Shown here: piece after piece, positions 45,484 to 53,493 of the stretch
Numbering within the stretch: position 1 is the stretch's first letter
Layout of the letters: each line of letters starts with the position of its first letter
Assembly: GCA_018268715.1 (NCBI GenBank)
Contig: JAFDVZ010000002.1
Span: 243,632 to 307,631, forward strand
Source: Acidobacteriota bacterium
GTDB taxonomy: Bacteria > Acidobacteriota > Terriglobia > Bryobacterales > Bryobacteraceae
Direction of reading: 5' to 3'
DNA: 64,000 nt
The notes under the pieces: generated by a model
Seen by the model: the letters and a program-made list of their open reading frames with translations, nothing else
The model's database searches: none
What the model was told of the DNA's origin: nothing
Made by a program: the position numbers and the translations under genes

Positions 45484-46557
45484 ATGAAGCGCACCAGCTT
45501 CCGGATGACGTGGGCGCACTGGGTGAGCCTGTTCGGCGCCTGGACCCTGTTGAGCGTCTTCTTCGCGCCGGAACTGTACCTGTTCTTCGTCTACCGCAAG
45601 GAAAACATCGGATGGGGCCACGCCTTGATCCTTTCGCTGGCGAACACGGCCATCGCGGCGGTGCTGGTCCCCGCGGTGGTTTGGCTCGCCCTGCGGTTTC
45701 CGCTCGGCAGGAATACATGGAAGAAGGCGCTCGCCGTGCACGCGCCCGCCTGCCTGGTCTTTTCCGTTGTCCACTCCAGCCTGTACGCGGCGCTGTGCTT
45801 CGCGTCTCCGGCCTTCCACCTGCTGTTTTCGCGATTCCACCCGAACCTGCTGACTTATTGGGCGGTGGTGGGCTTCGTGGAGGCGTTCCGCTACTTTCGC
45901 GCCTACAGCGAACGAGAGAGGACGCTGGCCAACATGCAATTGGAGTTGATGCGCGCGCAGTTGCAGCCGCACTTTCTGTTCAACACGCTGCACACCATCT
46001 CGTCCATGATGCACGAGGATGTGGCCCTGGCCGACCGCATGATCAACCGGCTGAGCGAACTGCTGCGGATGACGGTGGACCGCATCGGGCGGCATGAAGC
46101 AGCGCTCAGCGAAGAGATGGACTTCGTACGAGGCTACTTCGAGATCGAACAGGTGCGCTTTGGCGATCACATCCGGCTGGAGGCCGCCGCGACGCCGGAA
46201 GCGCTGGCTGCGCTCGCGCCCAGCATGGTGCTGCAACCGCTGGTGGAAAACAGCATCCGCCACGGCTTTCGCGCCCACGGGCTGGGCGGCGTGATTCGCA
46301 TCGACGCCTTCGCCTCGGCTCGGCGCCTGGTGGTGCGGGTGACCGACGACGGCGCCGGTCCGCGCGCCTTCGCTCGCGCCGGAGGCATGGGCATTCCGAA
46401 CGTGCGGGCGCGGCTCAGCCAGTTGTACGGGGAAGCGCACACCTTCACGCTCGAGCGCGTCGAGCCGCACGGGTTCCTGGCGCAGTTCGAGATTCCGCTG
46501 CGAGGGGCGATGCCCGAGGACGCCGGGGAGCCACAGTATGCGAGTTCTCATCGTTGA
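45484..46557 (+). CDS. LytS-type sensor histidine kinase
   Basis: 357 residues. About four transmembrane helices occupy residues 10-140. The phospho-acceptor box is MRAQLQPHFLFNTLHTISSMM with His at about 163, then the ATPase domain with SMVLQPLVENSIRHGF (N box) and VRVTDDGAGP (G box), ending GMGIPNVRARLSQLYG. All catalytic motifs are intact. It should autophosphorylate and pass phosphate to the LytTR regulator whose gene overlaps its end by 20 bases. Confidence 0.93.
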   Translation: MKRTSFRMTWAHWVSLFGAWTLLSVFFAPELYLFFVYRKENIGWGHALILSLANTAIAAVLVPAVVWLALRFPLGRNTWKKALAVHAPACLVFSVVHSSLYAALCFASPAFHLLFSRFHPNLLTYWAVVGFVEAFRYFRAYSERERTLANMQLELMRAQLQPHFLFNTLHTISSMMHEDVALADRMINRLSELLRMTVDRIGRHEAALSEEMDFVRGYFEIEQVRFGDHIRLEAAATPEALAALAPSMVLQPLVENSIRHGFRAHGLGGVIRIDAFASARRLVVRVTDDGAGPRAFARAGGMGIPNVRARLSQLYGEAHTFTLERVEPHGFLAQFEIPLRGAMPEDAGEPQYASSHR

Positions 46558-47299
46558 CGACGAGGCGTGGGCGCGCCGGCGCATCCGCTCCCTGCTGGAA
46601 CGCGAGCCGGACGTCGAGATCGCTGGCGAGTGCGATGGCGGCGCGGCGGCGGCGACGGCCATCGCCGAACTGTCGCCGGACCTGGTGTTCCTGGATGTCC
46701 AGATGCCGGACATGGACGGCTTTGAGGCGCTCGCCGCCCTGCCGCCGGAGACGCTGCCCTCCGTCATCTTCGTCACCGCGTTCGACAAGTACGCGGTGCG
46801 GGCGTTTGAGGCGGACGCGCTCGACTACCTGCTGAAGCCCTTTGAGGACAGCCGCTTTCAGGCGGCGCTCGACCGCGCCCGCCGGCAGGAGGGCGATCGG
46901 GGTCAGGCGCTGGCGGCGGGCATCGAACGACTGCTCGCGCGCCTGCCGGAAGAGAAGCGGCGCCTGCGCCGGATCGTGGTGCGCAGCGGCGGGCGGGTGG
47001 TCTTCATCAAGACCGCGGACGTCGAGTGGCTGGAGGCGTCGGGCAACTACATCACGCTGCACGTCGGCGGCGAGCAGCACCTGGTGCGCGAGACGATGAA
47101 CCGCATGGAGCCGAAGCTCGACCCGGAGCAGTTTCTCCGCGTCCACCGCTCCGCCATCGTCAACCTGGACTTCGTCAAGCACCTGGACCCATGGTTCCAG
47201 GGCGAACTCACGCTGAGCCTGACGACGGGCGCCCGCGTCACGGTGGGCCGCTCCTATGTCGACCGCCTCCGGCGCATGCTTCAGAACTCGGTCGACTAG
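46538..47299 (+). CDS. LytTR-family response regulator
   Basis: 253 residues. Receiver domain 1-120 with acidic pair DDEAW, phospho-Asp in LVFLDVQMPDMDGF (about residue 53) and Lys in YLLKPFED. The LytTR DNA-binding domain is at about 150-250 (VVFIKTADVEWLEASGNYITLHV, FLRVHRSAIVNLDFVKHL). Cognate regulator of the upstream LytS-type kinase. Its target genes are not evident. Confidence 0.94.
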   Translation: MRVLIVDDEAWARRRIRSLLEREPDVEIAGECDGGAAAATAIAELSPDLVFLDVQMPDMDGFEALAALPPETLPSVIFVTAFDKYAVRAFEADALDYLLKPFEDSRFQAALDRARRQEGDRGQALAAGIERLLARLPEEKRRLRRIVVRSGGRVVFIKTADVEWLEASGNYITLHVGGEQHLVRETMNRMEPKLDPEQFLRVHRSAIVNLDFVKHLDPWFQGELTLSLTTGARVTVGRSYVDRLRRMLQNSVD

Positions 47300-47316
47300 G
47301 CGGCTTCGCCGGGCCG

Positions 47317-47322
47317 TATACT
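47317..47322 (+). promoter_or_regulatory. -10 hexamer TATACT (decides start of small gene)
   Basis: TATACT ends 6 bases before the ATG at 47329. A longer frame exists upstream but overlaps the response regulator in another frame, so this ATG is the real start. Confidence 0.5.
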
Positions 47323-47328
47323 CAAAGC

Positions 47329-47592
47329 ATGGCTCGTGGCTGGGAAAGCAAGTCAGTCGAGTCACAGGCGGAATCCGCGGCGGAAGCCAAGGCCGCCCGG
47401 GCGACAGCTCCAAGAAAGACTCGTGACGAAGTCGAGTTGGAGGGCAAGCTGCACGGTTTGATGCTCTCCCGCACTCGGGTATTGAACGATCTCAACGGCG
47501 TATCCAATCCGCGCTACCGGCAACAACTGGAACAGGCGCTGGCGTTTCTCGACCACCAGATAGCGGCTCTTGGCAGCGAACCCGCTGCCTGA
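47329..47592 (+). CDS. Small charged hypothetical protein
   Basis: 87 residues. The N-terminal half is Ala/Lys/Glu-rich and probably disordered (ESQAESAAEAKAARATAPRK). The second half is helical (DEVELEGKLHGLMLSRTRVLND, then RYRQQLEQALAFLDHQIAAL). No membrane segment or signal. Family not recognised. It stands alone between the LytTR gene and the transketolase leader. Confidence 0.6.
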   Translation: MARGWESKSVESQAESAAEAKAARATAPRKTRDEVELEGKLHGLMLSRTRVLNDLNGVSNPRYRQQLEQALAFLDHQIAALGSEPAA

Positions 47593-47627
47593 CCCGCGCG
47601 AAACCGTCGTGCGGCTAATTCGGCGCC

Positions 47628-47657
47628 CTGACTTCGCCATTGGGGGCGATGCACAAT
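47628..47657 (+). promoter_or_regulatory. Possible promoter CTGACT-N18-CACAAT for transketolase
   Basis: CTGACT (47628-47633) and CACAAT (47652-47657) would give a leader of about 80 bases, unusual in this window. The leader contains a hairpin (CCGCC-AAGA-GGCGG, 47668-47681). Confidence 0.35.
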
Positions 47658-47667
47658 GGGTGTGTAG

Positions 47668-47681
47668 CCGCCAAGAGGCGG
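47668..47681 (+). other. Stem-loop in the transketolase leader
   Basis: Five G-C pairs around an AAGA loop, about 65 bases before the transketolase ATG. It may protect or regulate the leader. No riboswitch family is recognised. Confidence 0.35.
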
Positions 47682-47744
47682 TGTTACGCTGGGGAGGGTG
47701 TTCCACTGCCCGTTCCTCATACCCGTTAACCAGAAGAGTTACGC

Positions 47745-48566
47745 ATGCTAAAGACCTCCGACCCCGCCGAGCTGCAACTGATCGCCAAGCAGACTCGCCG
47801 CCTCATCATTGAAATGATCACGGCCGCCAAGTCCGGTCACCCGGGTGGTTCTCTGTCCGCCGTTGAAATCCTGGTTACTCTCTATAACGACGTTCTGCGC
47901 CACGACCCGGCCAATCCCCGCTGGCCCGACCGCGACCGTTTCATCCTCTCCAAGGGGCATGCCTGCCCGGTGCTCTACGCCGTGATGGCGCAGTGTGGGT
48001 ACACTCCCGTCGAGGAGTTGAAGAACCTCCGCAAACTCGGCTCGATTTACCAGGGACACCCCGATGTGCGGTTCATCCCCGCACTCGAAGCGTCCACGGG
48101 ATCGCTGGGACAGGGGCTGTCGCTCGGCATCGGGATGGCGCTGGCCGCCCGCCTGAACCAGAGCCCGTCGCGGACGTATGTAGTGTTGGGCGACGGCGAG
48201 ATCCAGGAAGGTCAGATCTGGGAAGCGGCCATGTTCGGCGCCTACCACCATGTCGACAACGTGGTGGCGATCGTGGATTACAACAAGATCCAGCTCGACG
48301 GCTTTGTGAAGGACATCCTCGACCTGGAGCCGCTGGTGGATAAGTGGAAGAGCTTCGGCTGGCATGTCATCGACGTGGACGGCCACAGCATTCCCGCGCT
48401 GCAGAAGGCGTTCGCGGAGGCTTCGGCCACGAAGGGCAAGCCCACCGCGATCATCGCGCAGACCATCAAGGGCAAGGGCGTTTCCTTCATGGAGAACAAC
48501 CCGAAGTACCACGGCGTCGCGCCCACCGCCGATGAATGCACGAAGGCGCTCCAGGAGCTTGCGTAA
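47745..48566 (+). CDS. Transketolase, N-terminal subunit
   Basis: 273 residues carrying only the thiamine-diphosphate half of transketolase. The ThDP/Mg motif is VLGDGEIQEGQIWEAAMFGAYHHVDNVVAIVDYNK, and SKGHACPVLYAVMAQCG and EASTGSLGQGLSLGIGMAL are family segments. GGSLSA near residue 36 lines the donor site. It forms the full enzyme with the C-terminal subunit encoded next; the genes overlap at TAATG. It interconverts pentose and hexose phosphates. Confidence 0.94.
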   Translation: MLKTSDPAELQLIAKQTRRLIIEMITAAKSGHPGGSLSAVEILVTLYNDVLRHDPANPRWPDRDRFILSKGHACPVLYAVMAQCGYTPVEELKNLRKLGSIYQGHPDVRFIPALEASTGSLGQGLSLGIGMALAARLNQSPSRTYVVLGDGEIQEGQIWEAAMFGAYHHVDNVVAIVDYNKIQLDGFVKDILDLEPLVDKWKSFGWHVIDVDGHSIPALQKAFAEASATKGKPTAIIAQTIKGKGVSFMENNPKYHGVAPTADECTKALQELA

Positions 48567-49534
48567 TGTCGACGAAAACGAAATTCGAACTGAAACTCGG
48601 ACAGGCCACGCGCGAGGCTTTCGGCAAGGCGCTGGCGGAGTTGGGCCGTGAGAACAAGAACATCGTGGCTTGCGACGCCGATCTGTCGAAGTCGACGATG
48701 ATCACCTATTTCGCCAAGGAGTTCCCGGAGCGGTTCTTCGAGTGCGGCATCGCGGAATCGAACATGGTGGCCATCGGGTCGGGCCTCGCGTCGGCGGGCA
48801 AGATTCCGTTCGTGTCCAGCTTCTCGGCGTTCGTGCTGAACAAGGGCTTCGAGCAGTTGCGCGTCACCGCCGCGTTCCCGAACGTCAACCTGAAGGTGGT
48901 GGGCACGCATTCGGGCATCTCGATCGGCGAGGACGGCCCTTCGCAGATGAGCATCGAGGACATCAGCCTGGCCTGCTCGCTGGCCGGATTCACCGTGATC
49001 TCGCCGGCCGATGAGGTCTCGATGAAGGCGCTGATGCGGGCGGCCGTCGAGCACGTGGGGCCGATGTTCATCCGCGCCGGACGCGTGAAGGCGCCGGTGG
49101 TGTACGCGGCGGACCAGAAGTTCGAAATCGGCAAGGGCGTCCAGGTGATCGACGGCGGCGATATCACGCTGATCGCCACCGGGTTGCTGGTGGCCGAGTC
49201 CATCCGCGCGGCCGAGGCGCTCGAGGCCGAGGGCGTGTCGGTGCGCGTGATCGACCTGCACACCATCAAGCCGATTGACCGGGACATCATCGCGAAGGCG
49301 GCGGCCGAAACCGGCGCCATCGTGGTTTCCGAAGAGCATCTGGTGGATAGCGGACTGGGCGTTCGCGTGGCGCAGGTGGTGGCGGAGACGAATCCCTGCA
49401 TCATGGAGTTCCTGGGAGTGAATAACACCTATGCCGAGTCGGGAACTCCCGACGGCCTGCTCGACAAGTACAACCTGGTGGCGCGCGGCGTCCTGGCGAC
49501 GGCCCGCAAGGCGCTGGCCCGCAAGAAGAAGTAG
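48566..49534 (+). CDS. Transketolase, C-terminal subunit
   Basis: 322 residues: the pyrimidine-binding domain (NIVACDADLSKSTMITYF, RFFECGIAESNMVAIGSGLASAG with the Glu that activates ThDP, GPSQMSIEDISLACSL) and the C-terminal domain (LIATGLLVAESIRAAEAL, VIDLHTIKPIDRDII). Start ATG 48566 overlaps the upstream stop by one base. Split transketolases of this kind are common in archaea and several bacterial phyla and are sometimes DXPS-like in sequence. Confidence 0.93.
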   Translation: MSTKTKFELKLGQATREAFGKALAELGRENKNIVACDADLSKSTMITYFAKEFPERFFECGIAESNMVAIGSGLASAGKIPFVSSFSAFVLNKGFEQLRVTAAFPNVNLKVVGTHSGISIGEDGPSQMSIEDISLACSLAGFTVISPADEVSMKALMRAAVEHVGPMFIRAGRVKAPVVYAADQKFEIGKGVQVIDGGDITLIATGLLVAESIRAAEALEAEGVSVRVIDLHTIKPIDRDIIAKAAAETGAIVVSEEHLVDSGLGVRVAQVVAETNPCIMEFLGVNNTYAESGTPDGLLDKYNLVARGVLATARKALARKKK

Positions 49535-49551
49535 CATCGGGCCAAGGCCCC

Positions 49552-50262
49552 ATGCGAGACCTCCGCGAGATTATCGCTGAGTTTCCAGGCGGCGAGTGGC
49601 AGGATGCGCTCGCCGCCGTCATCCGGCAACCCGAAGCGGAACGCGCTCGTGCGCGAGCGTTGCTGCACGACGAGATTGGTCCACTGCTCAGTTCCGCCGG
49701 GTTACAGCTTAAGGTCCTTTCCTTCGATCTCCCTGCCGAAGTGCGCGAGCAGATCACCGAAATACAGCGGCTGTTGGATCGCGCCATCGATCAGGCGCGA
49801 GAGGTGAGCCGCACGCTCGGCTCCTCGGCCTCCGAGGGGATGGGAGTGCGGTTCGCGCTACAAGGCCTGGCGGAGAAGTTCAGCCGCGAGTCAGGGCGTC
49901 CGATTGAGCTGGAGATGCCTCCGAGGGTCGGAATTCCGCCCGCGGCAGCCCGAAGCCTGGTACAGATGTTCGAAGAGTGTATGACATACACCCTCATAAG
50001 GGGGGCTGGAGCGATCCACGTACGGGTGGACCAAAGGGCACTAGGATGGATACTGGAAGTCCTATACCATAGACTCAGCCCCCACATCGGCGAAGAGCAT
50101 AAGGGAATCGACCGATTCCGGCTTATACTCTTTCAATACGCGGCGATTCGCTGTGAAGCATGCGTCGCGATGGGCGGCCATTCGCAAGCAGAACAGCGGA
50201 TTCGAGTGACGTATCCGGGCGGCGCCGGGGCTCCCGATGGTGAGGAGTTTAGGCCTGGGTAA
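49552..50262 (+). CDS. NarL-type sensor kinase homologue with degenerate ATPase domain
   Basis: 236 residues. Residues 30-100 match the HisKA_3 dimerisation box (RALLHDEIGPLLSSAGLQLKVLSF, with H39; LLDRAIDQAREVSRTL). The following ATPase-like region (about 105-225) lacks the motifs: the N box reads MFEECMTYTLIRGAG with no Asn, and no DxGxG box is present. No sensor or membrane segment. It lies 18 bases before a NarL-type regulator gene. A GGGCC-AA-GGCCC inverted repeat (49539-49550) touches the start codon. It may be a phosphatase, phosphotransfer or scaffold for the regulator. Confidence 0.7.
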   Translation: MRDLREIIAEFPGGEWQDALAAVIRQPEAERARARALLHDEIGPLLSSAGLQLKVLSFDLPAEVREQITEIQRLLDRAIDQAREVSRTLGSSASEGMGVRFALQGLAEKFSRESGRPIELEMPPRVGIPPAAARSLVQMFEECMTYTLIRGAGAIHVRVDQRALGWILEVLYHRLSPHIGEEHKGIDRFRLILFQYAAIRCEACVAMGGHSQAEQRIRVTYPGGAGAPDGEEFRPG

Positions 50263-50280
50263 CGCCGTACAAGAGGATCT

Positions 50281-50988
50281 ATGCCTTACGACGTCCTACT
50301 GGTGGACGATCACAAGATCATGCGGGACGGCATCAAGGCTATCCTGCGGCCTGTCGAAGATTTCAGGGTTGTGGGCGAGGCGGAGACCGGCGTCGACGCG
50401 GTTCAATTCTGCCGCCGCACCAGACCCGACGTCATATTGATGGATATCGGATTGCCCGGGTTGAACGGCATCGAGACAACTCAGGAGATCCTGCGATATT
50501 TCCCGGACGGCAAGGTCGTCATCCTCTCGATGTATGATGACGAGCATTCGGTGGTGAGCGCCATCCGCGCCGGCGCCCGGGCATTCGTATTAAAGAAGGC
50601 GTCCGACGACGACCTGCTGGACGCTCTGCGAACCGTGGCGAAGGGTGGGTCGTACCTGAGTCCGCAGGTGTCCGATCGGCTGCTGCAGAGAATCCAACGG
50701 GGCGACCTGGAAGCCAAGACGACGCCCGCCGGGCTGGACGAACTGTCGCCGCGCGAGCTCCAGGTGTTGCGCATGGTGGCCGAAGGGAAGACCAGCAAGG
50801 ATATCGCCGTGCTGCTCGATCTCGGACTTCAGACAGTGCGCAGCTACCGCAAGACCATGATGAAGAAGCTGAACGTGAATAACGTCGCCGGGTTGACGCA
50901 GTTGGCCCTGGCGGCGGGTCTCACGCGGATGGCGGGCTCGCCGAGCCAGGACGAGGCGGACCGCCAGGTGCTCGCCAAGGGCGCCTAG
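50281..50988 (+). CDS. NarL/FixJ-family response regulator
   Basis: 235 residues. Receiver domain with DDHK near the start, phospho-Asp in DVILMDIGLPGLNG (about residue 55) and Lys in FVLKKASDDDLL. LuxR-type HTH at about 155-215 (LDELSPRELQVLRMVAEGKTSKDIAVLLDLGLQTVRSYRKTMMKKL). AGAGGA precedes the ATG. It pairs with the atypical kinase upstream, which cannot obviously make phosphohistidine alone. Confidence 0.94.
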   Translation: MPYDVLLVDDHKIMRDGIKAILRPVEDFRVVGEAETGVDAVQFCRRTRPDVILMDIGLPGLNGIETTQEILRYFPDGKVVILSMYDDEHSVVSAIRAGARAFVLKKASDDDLLDALRTVAKGGSYLSPQVSDRLLQRIQRGDLEAKTTPAGLDELSPRELQVLRMVAEGKTSKDIAVLLDLGLQTVRSYRKTMMKKLNVNNVAGLTQLALAAGLTRMAGSPSQDEADRQVLAKGA

Positions 50989-51022
50989 CGACCGCACGGG
51001 CGCACACATCGGCGAAAACCGG

Positions 51023-51028
51023 TATCGT
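51023..51028 (+). promoter_or_regulatory. -10-like hexamer TATCGT (amidohydrolase)
   Basis: TATCGT ends 6 bases before the ATG of the amidohydrolase gene, first gene of the catabolic cluster. Confidence 0.4.
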
Positions 51029-51034
51029 AGGGTC

Positions 51035-51970
51035 ATGACTCACCGCCAGGCGGGTGGGGGGGTGGCTTCCCCCTGGGGACCGTTGCAGGTCGCCGACGCG
51101 CACGTCCACTTCTTCTCGCATCGTTTCTTCAGCCTGCTCGCGGCGCAGAAGCCAGGCCTCACGTTCGACCAGATGGGCGCGTTGCTCGGGTGGACGATGC
51201 CGCCGGAGGATCCCGCCGCGCTGGCCGAGGCGTGGGTTCATGAGCTGGACAAGCGTGGAGTGGCGCGGGCGGCTCTCATCGCCAGCCTGCCTGGCGACGA
51301 GGAGTCCGTGTTGGCGGCCGTGGCGGCCCATCCTCGCCGCTTCTGGGGCTACTTCATGGTGAATCCGAGGGCCGCGGACACGGTGGCGCGGGTGCAGGGC
51401 GCGCTCGACCGGGGGATGCACGCGGTGTGCTTCTTTCCGGCCATGCACGGCTACTACATGCACGACGACGCGGCCATGGCGGTGATCGACGTGATCGCGG
51501 CGACGCGGCCGGCGGCGCTGGTGTTTGTGCACTGCGGCGTGTTGAGCGTCGGCGTGCGGCCCAAGCTAGGGCTCTCTTCGCCGTTCGACATGCGGTACTC
51601 GAATCCGATCGATTTGCACGGCGTCGCGCTGCGGTTTCCGCAGGTGCGGTTCGTGATTCCTCACTTCGGAGCGGGGTATTTCCGGGAAGCTCTCATGCTG
51701 GCCGAGTTGTGCCCGAACGTGTTTCTCGACACGTCGAGTTCGAACAAGTGGATGCACTACGAGGGGCTCGATTTGCGGCACGTGTTCCGGCGGGCGCTCG
51801 ATCTGCTGGGGCCGAAGCGGCTGCTGTTCGGCTCCGATTCGTCGTTTTTCCCGCGCGGATGGAACGCGGCGATCTTCGAGGCGCAGGCCAAGGCTCTGTA
51901 TGAGCTGGGCGTCGAGGCCAAGGACGCGAACCTGCTTTTCGGCGAGAATCTGACGCGCCTGGTCGGCTGA
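51035..51970 (+). CDS. Amidohydrolase-2 family metal-dependent hydrolase (ACMSD-like)
   Basis: 311 residues, TIM-barrel amidohydrolase. Metal ligands: HxH in VADAHVHFFSHRFF (about residues 22-24), His in LVFVHCGVLSVG (about 168), His in FVIPHFGAGYFREALMLAE (about 211) and the final Asp in LLFGSDSSFFPRGW (about 268). Members hydrolyse lactones and amides or decarboxylate aromatic acids. With the enolase-superfamily and aldolase genes downstream, a lactonase step is possible. Confidence 0.88.
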   Translation: MTHRQAGGGVASPWGPLQVADAHVHFFSHRFFSLLAAQKPGLTFDQMGALLGWTMPPEDPAALAEAWVHELDKRGVARAALIASLPGDEESVLAAVAAHPRRFWGYFMVNPRAADTVARVQGALDRGMHAVCFFPAMHGYYMHDDAAMAVIDVIAATRPAALVFVHCGVLSVGVRPKLGLSSPFDMRYSNPIDLHGVALRFPQVRFVIPHFGAGYFREALMLAELCPNVFLDTSSSNKWMHYEGLDLRHVFRRALDLLGPKRLLFGSDSSFFPRGWNAAIFEAQAKALYELGVEAKDANLLFGENLTRLVG

Positions 51971-51999
51971 GACCGTCCATATCGCCGGGGTGGACGGAA

Positions 52000-52005
52000 T
52001 AGAAT
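52000..52005 (+). promoter_or_regulatory. -10-like hexamer TAGAAT (M81 gene)
   Basis: TAGAAT ends 12 bases before the ATG of the M81 peptidase gene, with no ribosome site between. Confidence 0.4.
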
Positions 52006-52017
52006 GGGCTGGACGCC

Positions 52018-53493
52018 ATGCGCACCATTCTCGTCTGCGAGTGCAAGCAGGAGATTTCTTCCTTCAATCCCGTCCTTTCGCGCTATGAGGATTTCCTGGT
52101 GGATTGGGGCGAGGCGTTTCTCGCCTACCACCGGCGCGTGAGAACCGAGGTCGGCGGAGCGCTGTCCGTGTTCGACCAGTATCCGGACGTGCGGCTTGCC
52201 GGCGGGTACTGCGCCCGCGGCATCACCTCGGCCGGGACGCTCGAAAGCGCGGGGTTCGCCCGCCTGGCAAGGGAGTTCCTGGACGCCGTGCGTGCGGCTG
52301 GCCCGGTGGATGGCGTCTACTTCGCGCTGCACGGGGCGCTGGCCGCCGAAGACGTCGAGGATTGCGAAGGGTACCTGCTCGAAGAGACCCGCAAGATCGT
52401 CGGCGAACGGTTGCCGGTCTCCGTGTCCTTCGACCTGCACGGCATTCTCACCGACCGTATGCTGCGGCACGCCTCCGTCGCGTCCGTCTATCATACGAAT
52501 CCGCACGTCGATTTCTTCGAGACCGGCGCCCGCGCCGCGCGGCTGCTGATGCGGCTGATGGATGGCGAAATCCGGCCCGCATCGATTCGCGTGCCGGTTC
52601 CGGCGCTGGTGCGCGGACCGCAATGCATGACCGCCACCGGCCGCATACGGACCTGCGTGGAGCGGGCGTCGGCGTGCCTCTCTGGCGGCATGTTCATCGG
52701 CAATCCGTTCACCGATGTGGCCGATCTCGGGTCGAACGTGTTCATGACGGCGGATGGCGATGAGGCCGCTACGGTGGCCGAGGCGGAGGCGATCGCGACC
52801 GAGTTCTGGAACATGCGGCAGTTTCTCCAGCAGAAGCTGAGCTCGCTCGAAGACAGCGCGCGGATGGCCGCCGCGGCGACCGGTCGCGTGGTGCTGATCG
52901 ACGCCGCCGATGCGACCAGTTCCGGCGCGCCGGGCGATTCGAACGCGATTGTGGCCGAGTTGCTGCGGCAGGGATGTCAACGCACGGTGCTCGCGCCGAT
53001 TGTCGACGCGGCCGCCGTGGACCAGGCCTCGGCGGCGGGAGTGGGCGCCACCATCACGGTGGATGTCGGCGGCTCGCTCGACCCGCGCTATACGCCGTTG
53101 CGCGTCACGGGCGTCGTGCGAGTGCTGTCGGACGGGTGCATGCGGAGCGAATCACACGGGGAGGCCTGGTATGCCGGGCGGTCCGCCGTTGTCCAGTGCG
53201 GCCCTGCGACGCTGGTGCTGACGTCGCGGCCAGTCAGCCTGTACGATCGCACGCTGTTTCTCGCCAACGGGCAGGATCCGGCGGCGTTTGACATGACGGT
53301 GGTGAAGTCCCCGCTTTCCCAGCGGCGGTTCTTTGAAGAAGGCGCCCAGAAGCTGATCAATGTGGATGCGCCGGGCGCCACCAGCGCGAATTTGCAGAGC
53401 CTGGGACATACGCGTTGCGCGCGGCCGTTGTGGCCGCTCGATCCCATCGACGACTATCGCCCGCAAGCGCGGGTTTTCCGGAGGCAGGCGTGA
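52018..53493 (+). CDS. M81 family metallopeptidase-like protein (MlrC type)
   Basis: 491 residues, the length of MlrC/M81 proteins. N-terminal domain landmarks: CECKQEISSFNP, YFALHGALAAEDVEDCEGYLLEETRKIVG, VSFDLHGILTDRML (Asp and His ligands) and YHTNPHVDFFETGARAARLL (His). The C-terminal MlrC domain has IDAADATSSGAPGDSNAIVAELL and ITVDVGGSLD. MlrC finishes microcystin breakdown, but most relatives are uncharacterised and often sit in sugar-acid or amino-compound loci. It overlaps the next gene by four bases (GTGA). Confidence 0.9.
   Translation: MRTILVCECKQEISSFNPVLSRYEDFLVDWGEAFLAYHRRVRTEVGGALSVFDQYPDVRLAGGYCARGITSAGTLESAGFARLAREFLDAVRAAGPVDGVYFALHGALAAEDVEDCEGYLLEETRKIVGERLPVSVSFDLHGILTDRMLRHASVASVYHTNPHVDFFETGARAARLLMRLMDGEIRPASIRVPVPALVRGPQCMTATGRIRTCVERASACLSGGMFIGNPFTDVADLGSNVFMTADGDEAATVAEAEAIATEFWNMRQFLQQKLSSLEDSARMAAAATGRVVLIDAADATSSGAPGDSNAIVAELLRQGCQRTVLAPIVDAAAVDQASAAGVGATITVDVGGSLDPRYTPLRVTGVVRVLSDGCMRSESHGEAWYAGRSAVVQCGPATLVLTSRPVSLYDRTLFLANGQDPAAFDMTVVKSPLSQRRFFEEGAQKLINVDAPGATSANLQSLGHTRCARPLWPLDPIDDYRPQARVFRRQA

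Noticed and set aside
45235..46788. 517-codon minus-strand frame across the LytS region
   Set aside because: Shadow of IorB, LytS and LytTR genes, all clearly real on the plus strand.
47026..47328. Longer N terminus for the small protein at 47329
   Set aside because: It overlaps the LytTR domain out of frame; TATACT and the ATG at 47329 fit better.
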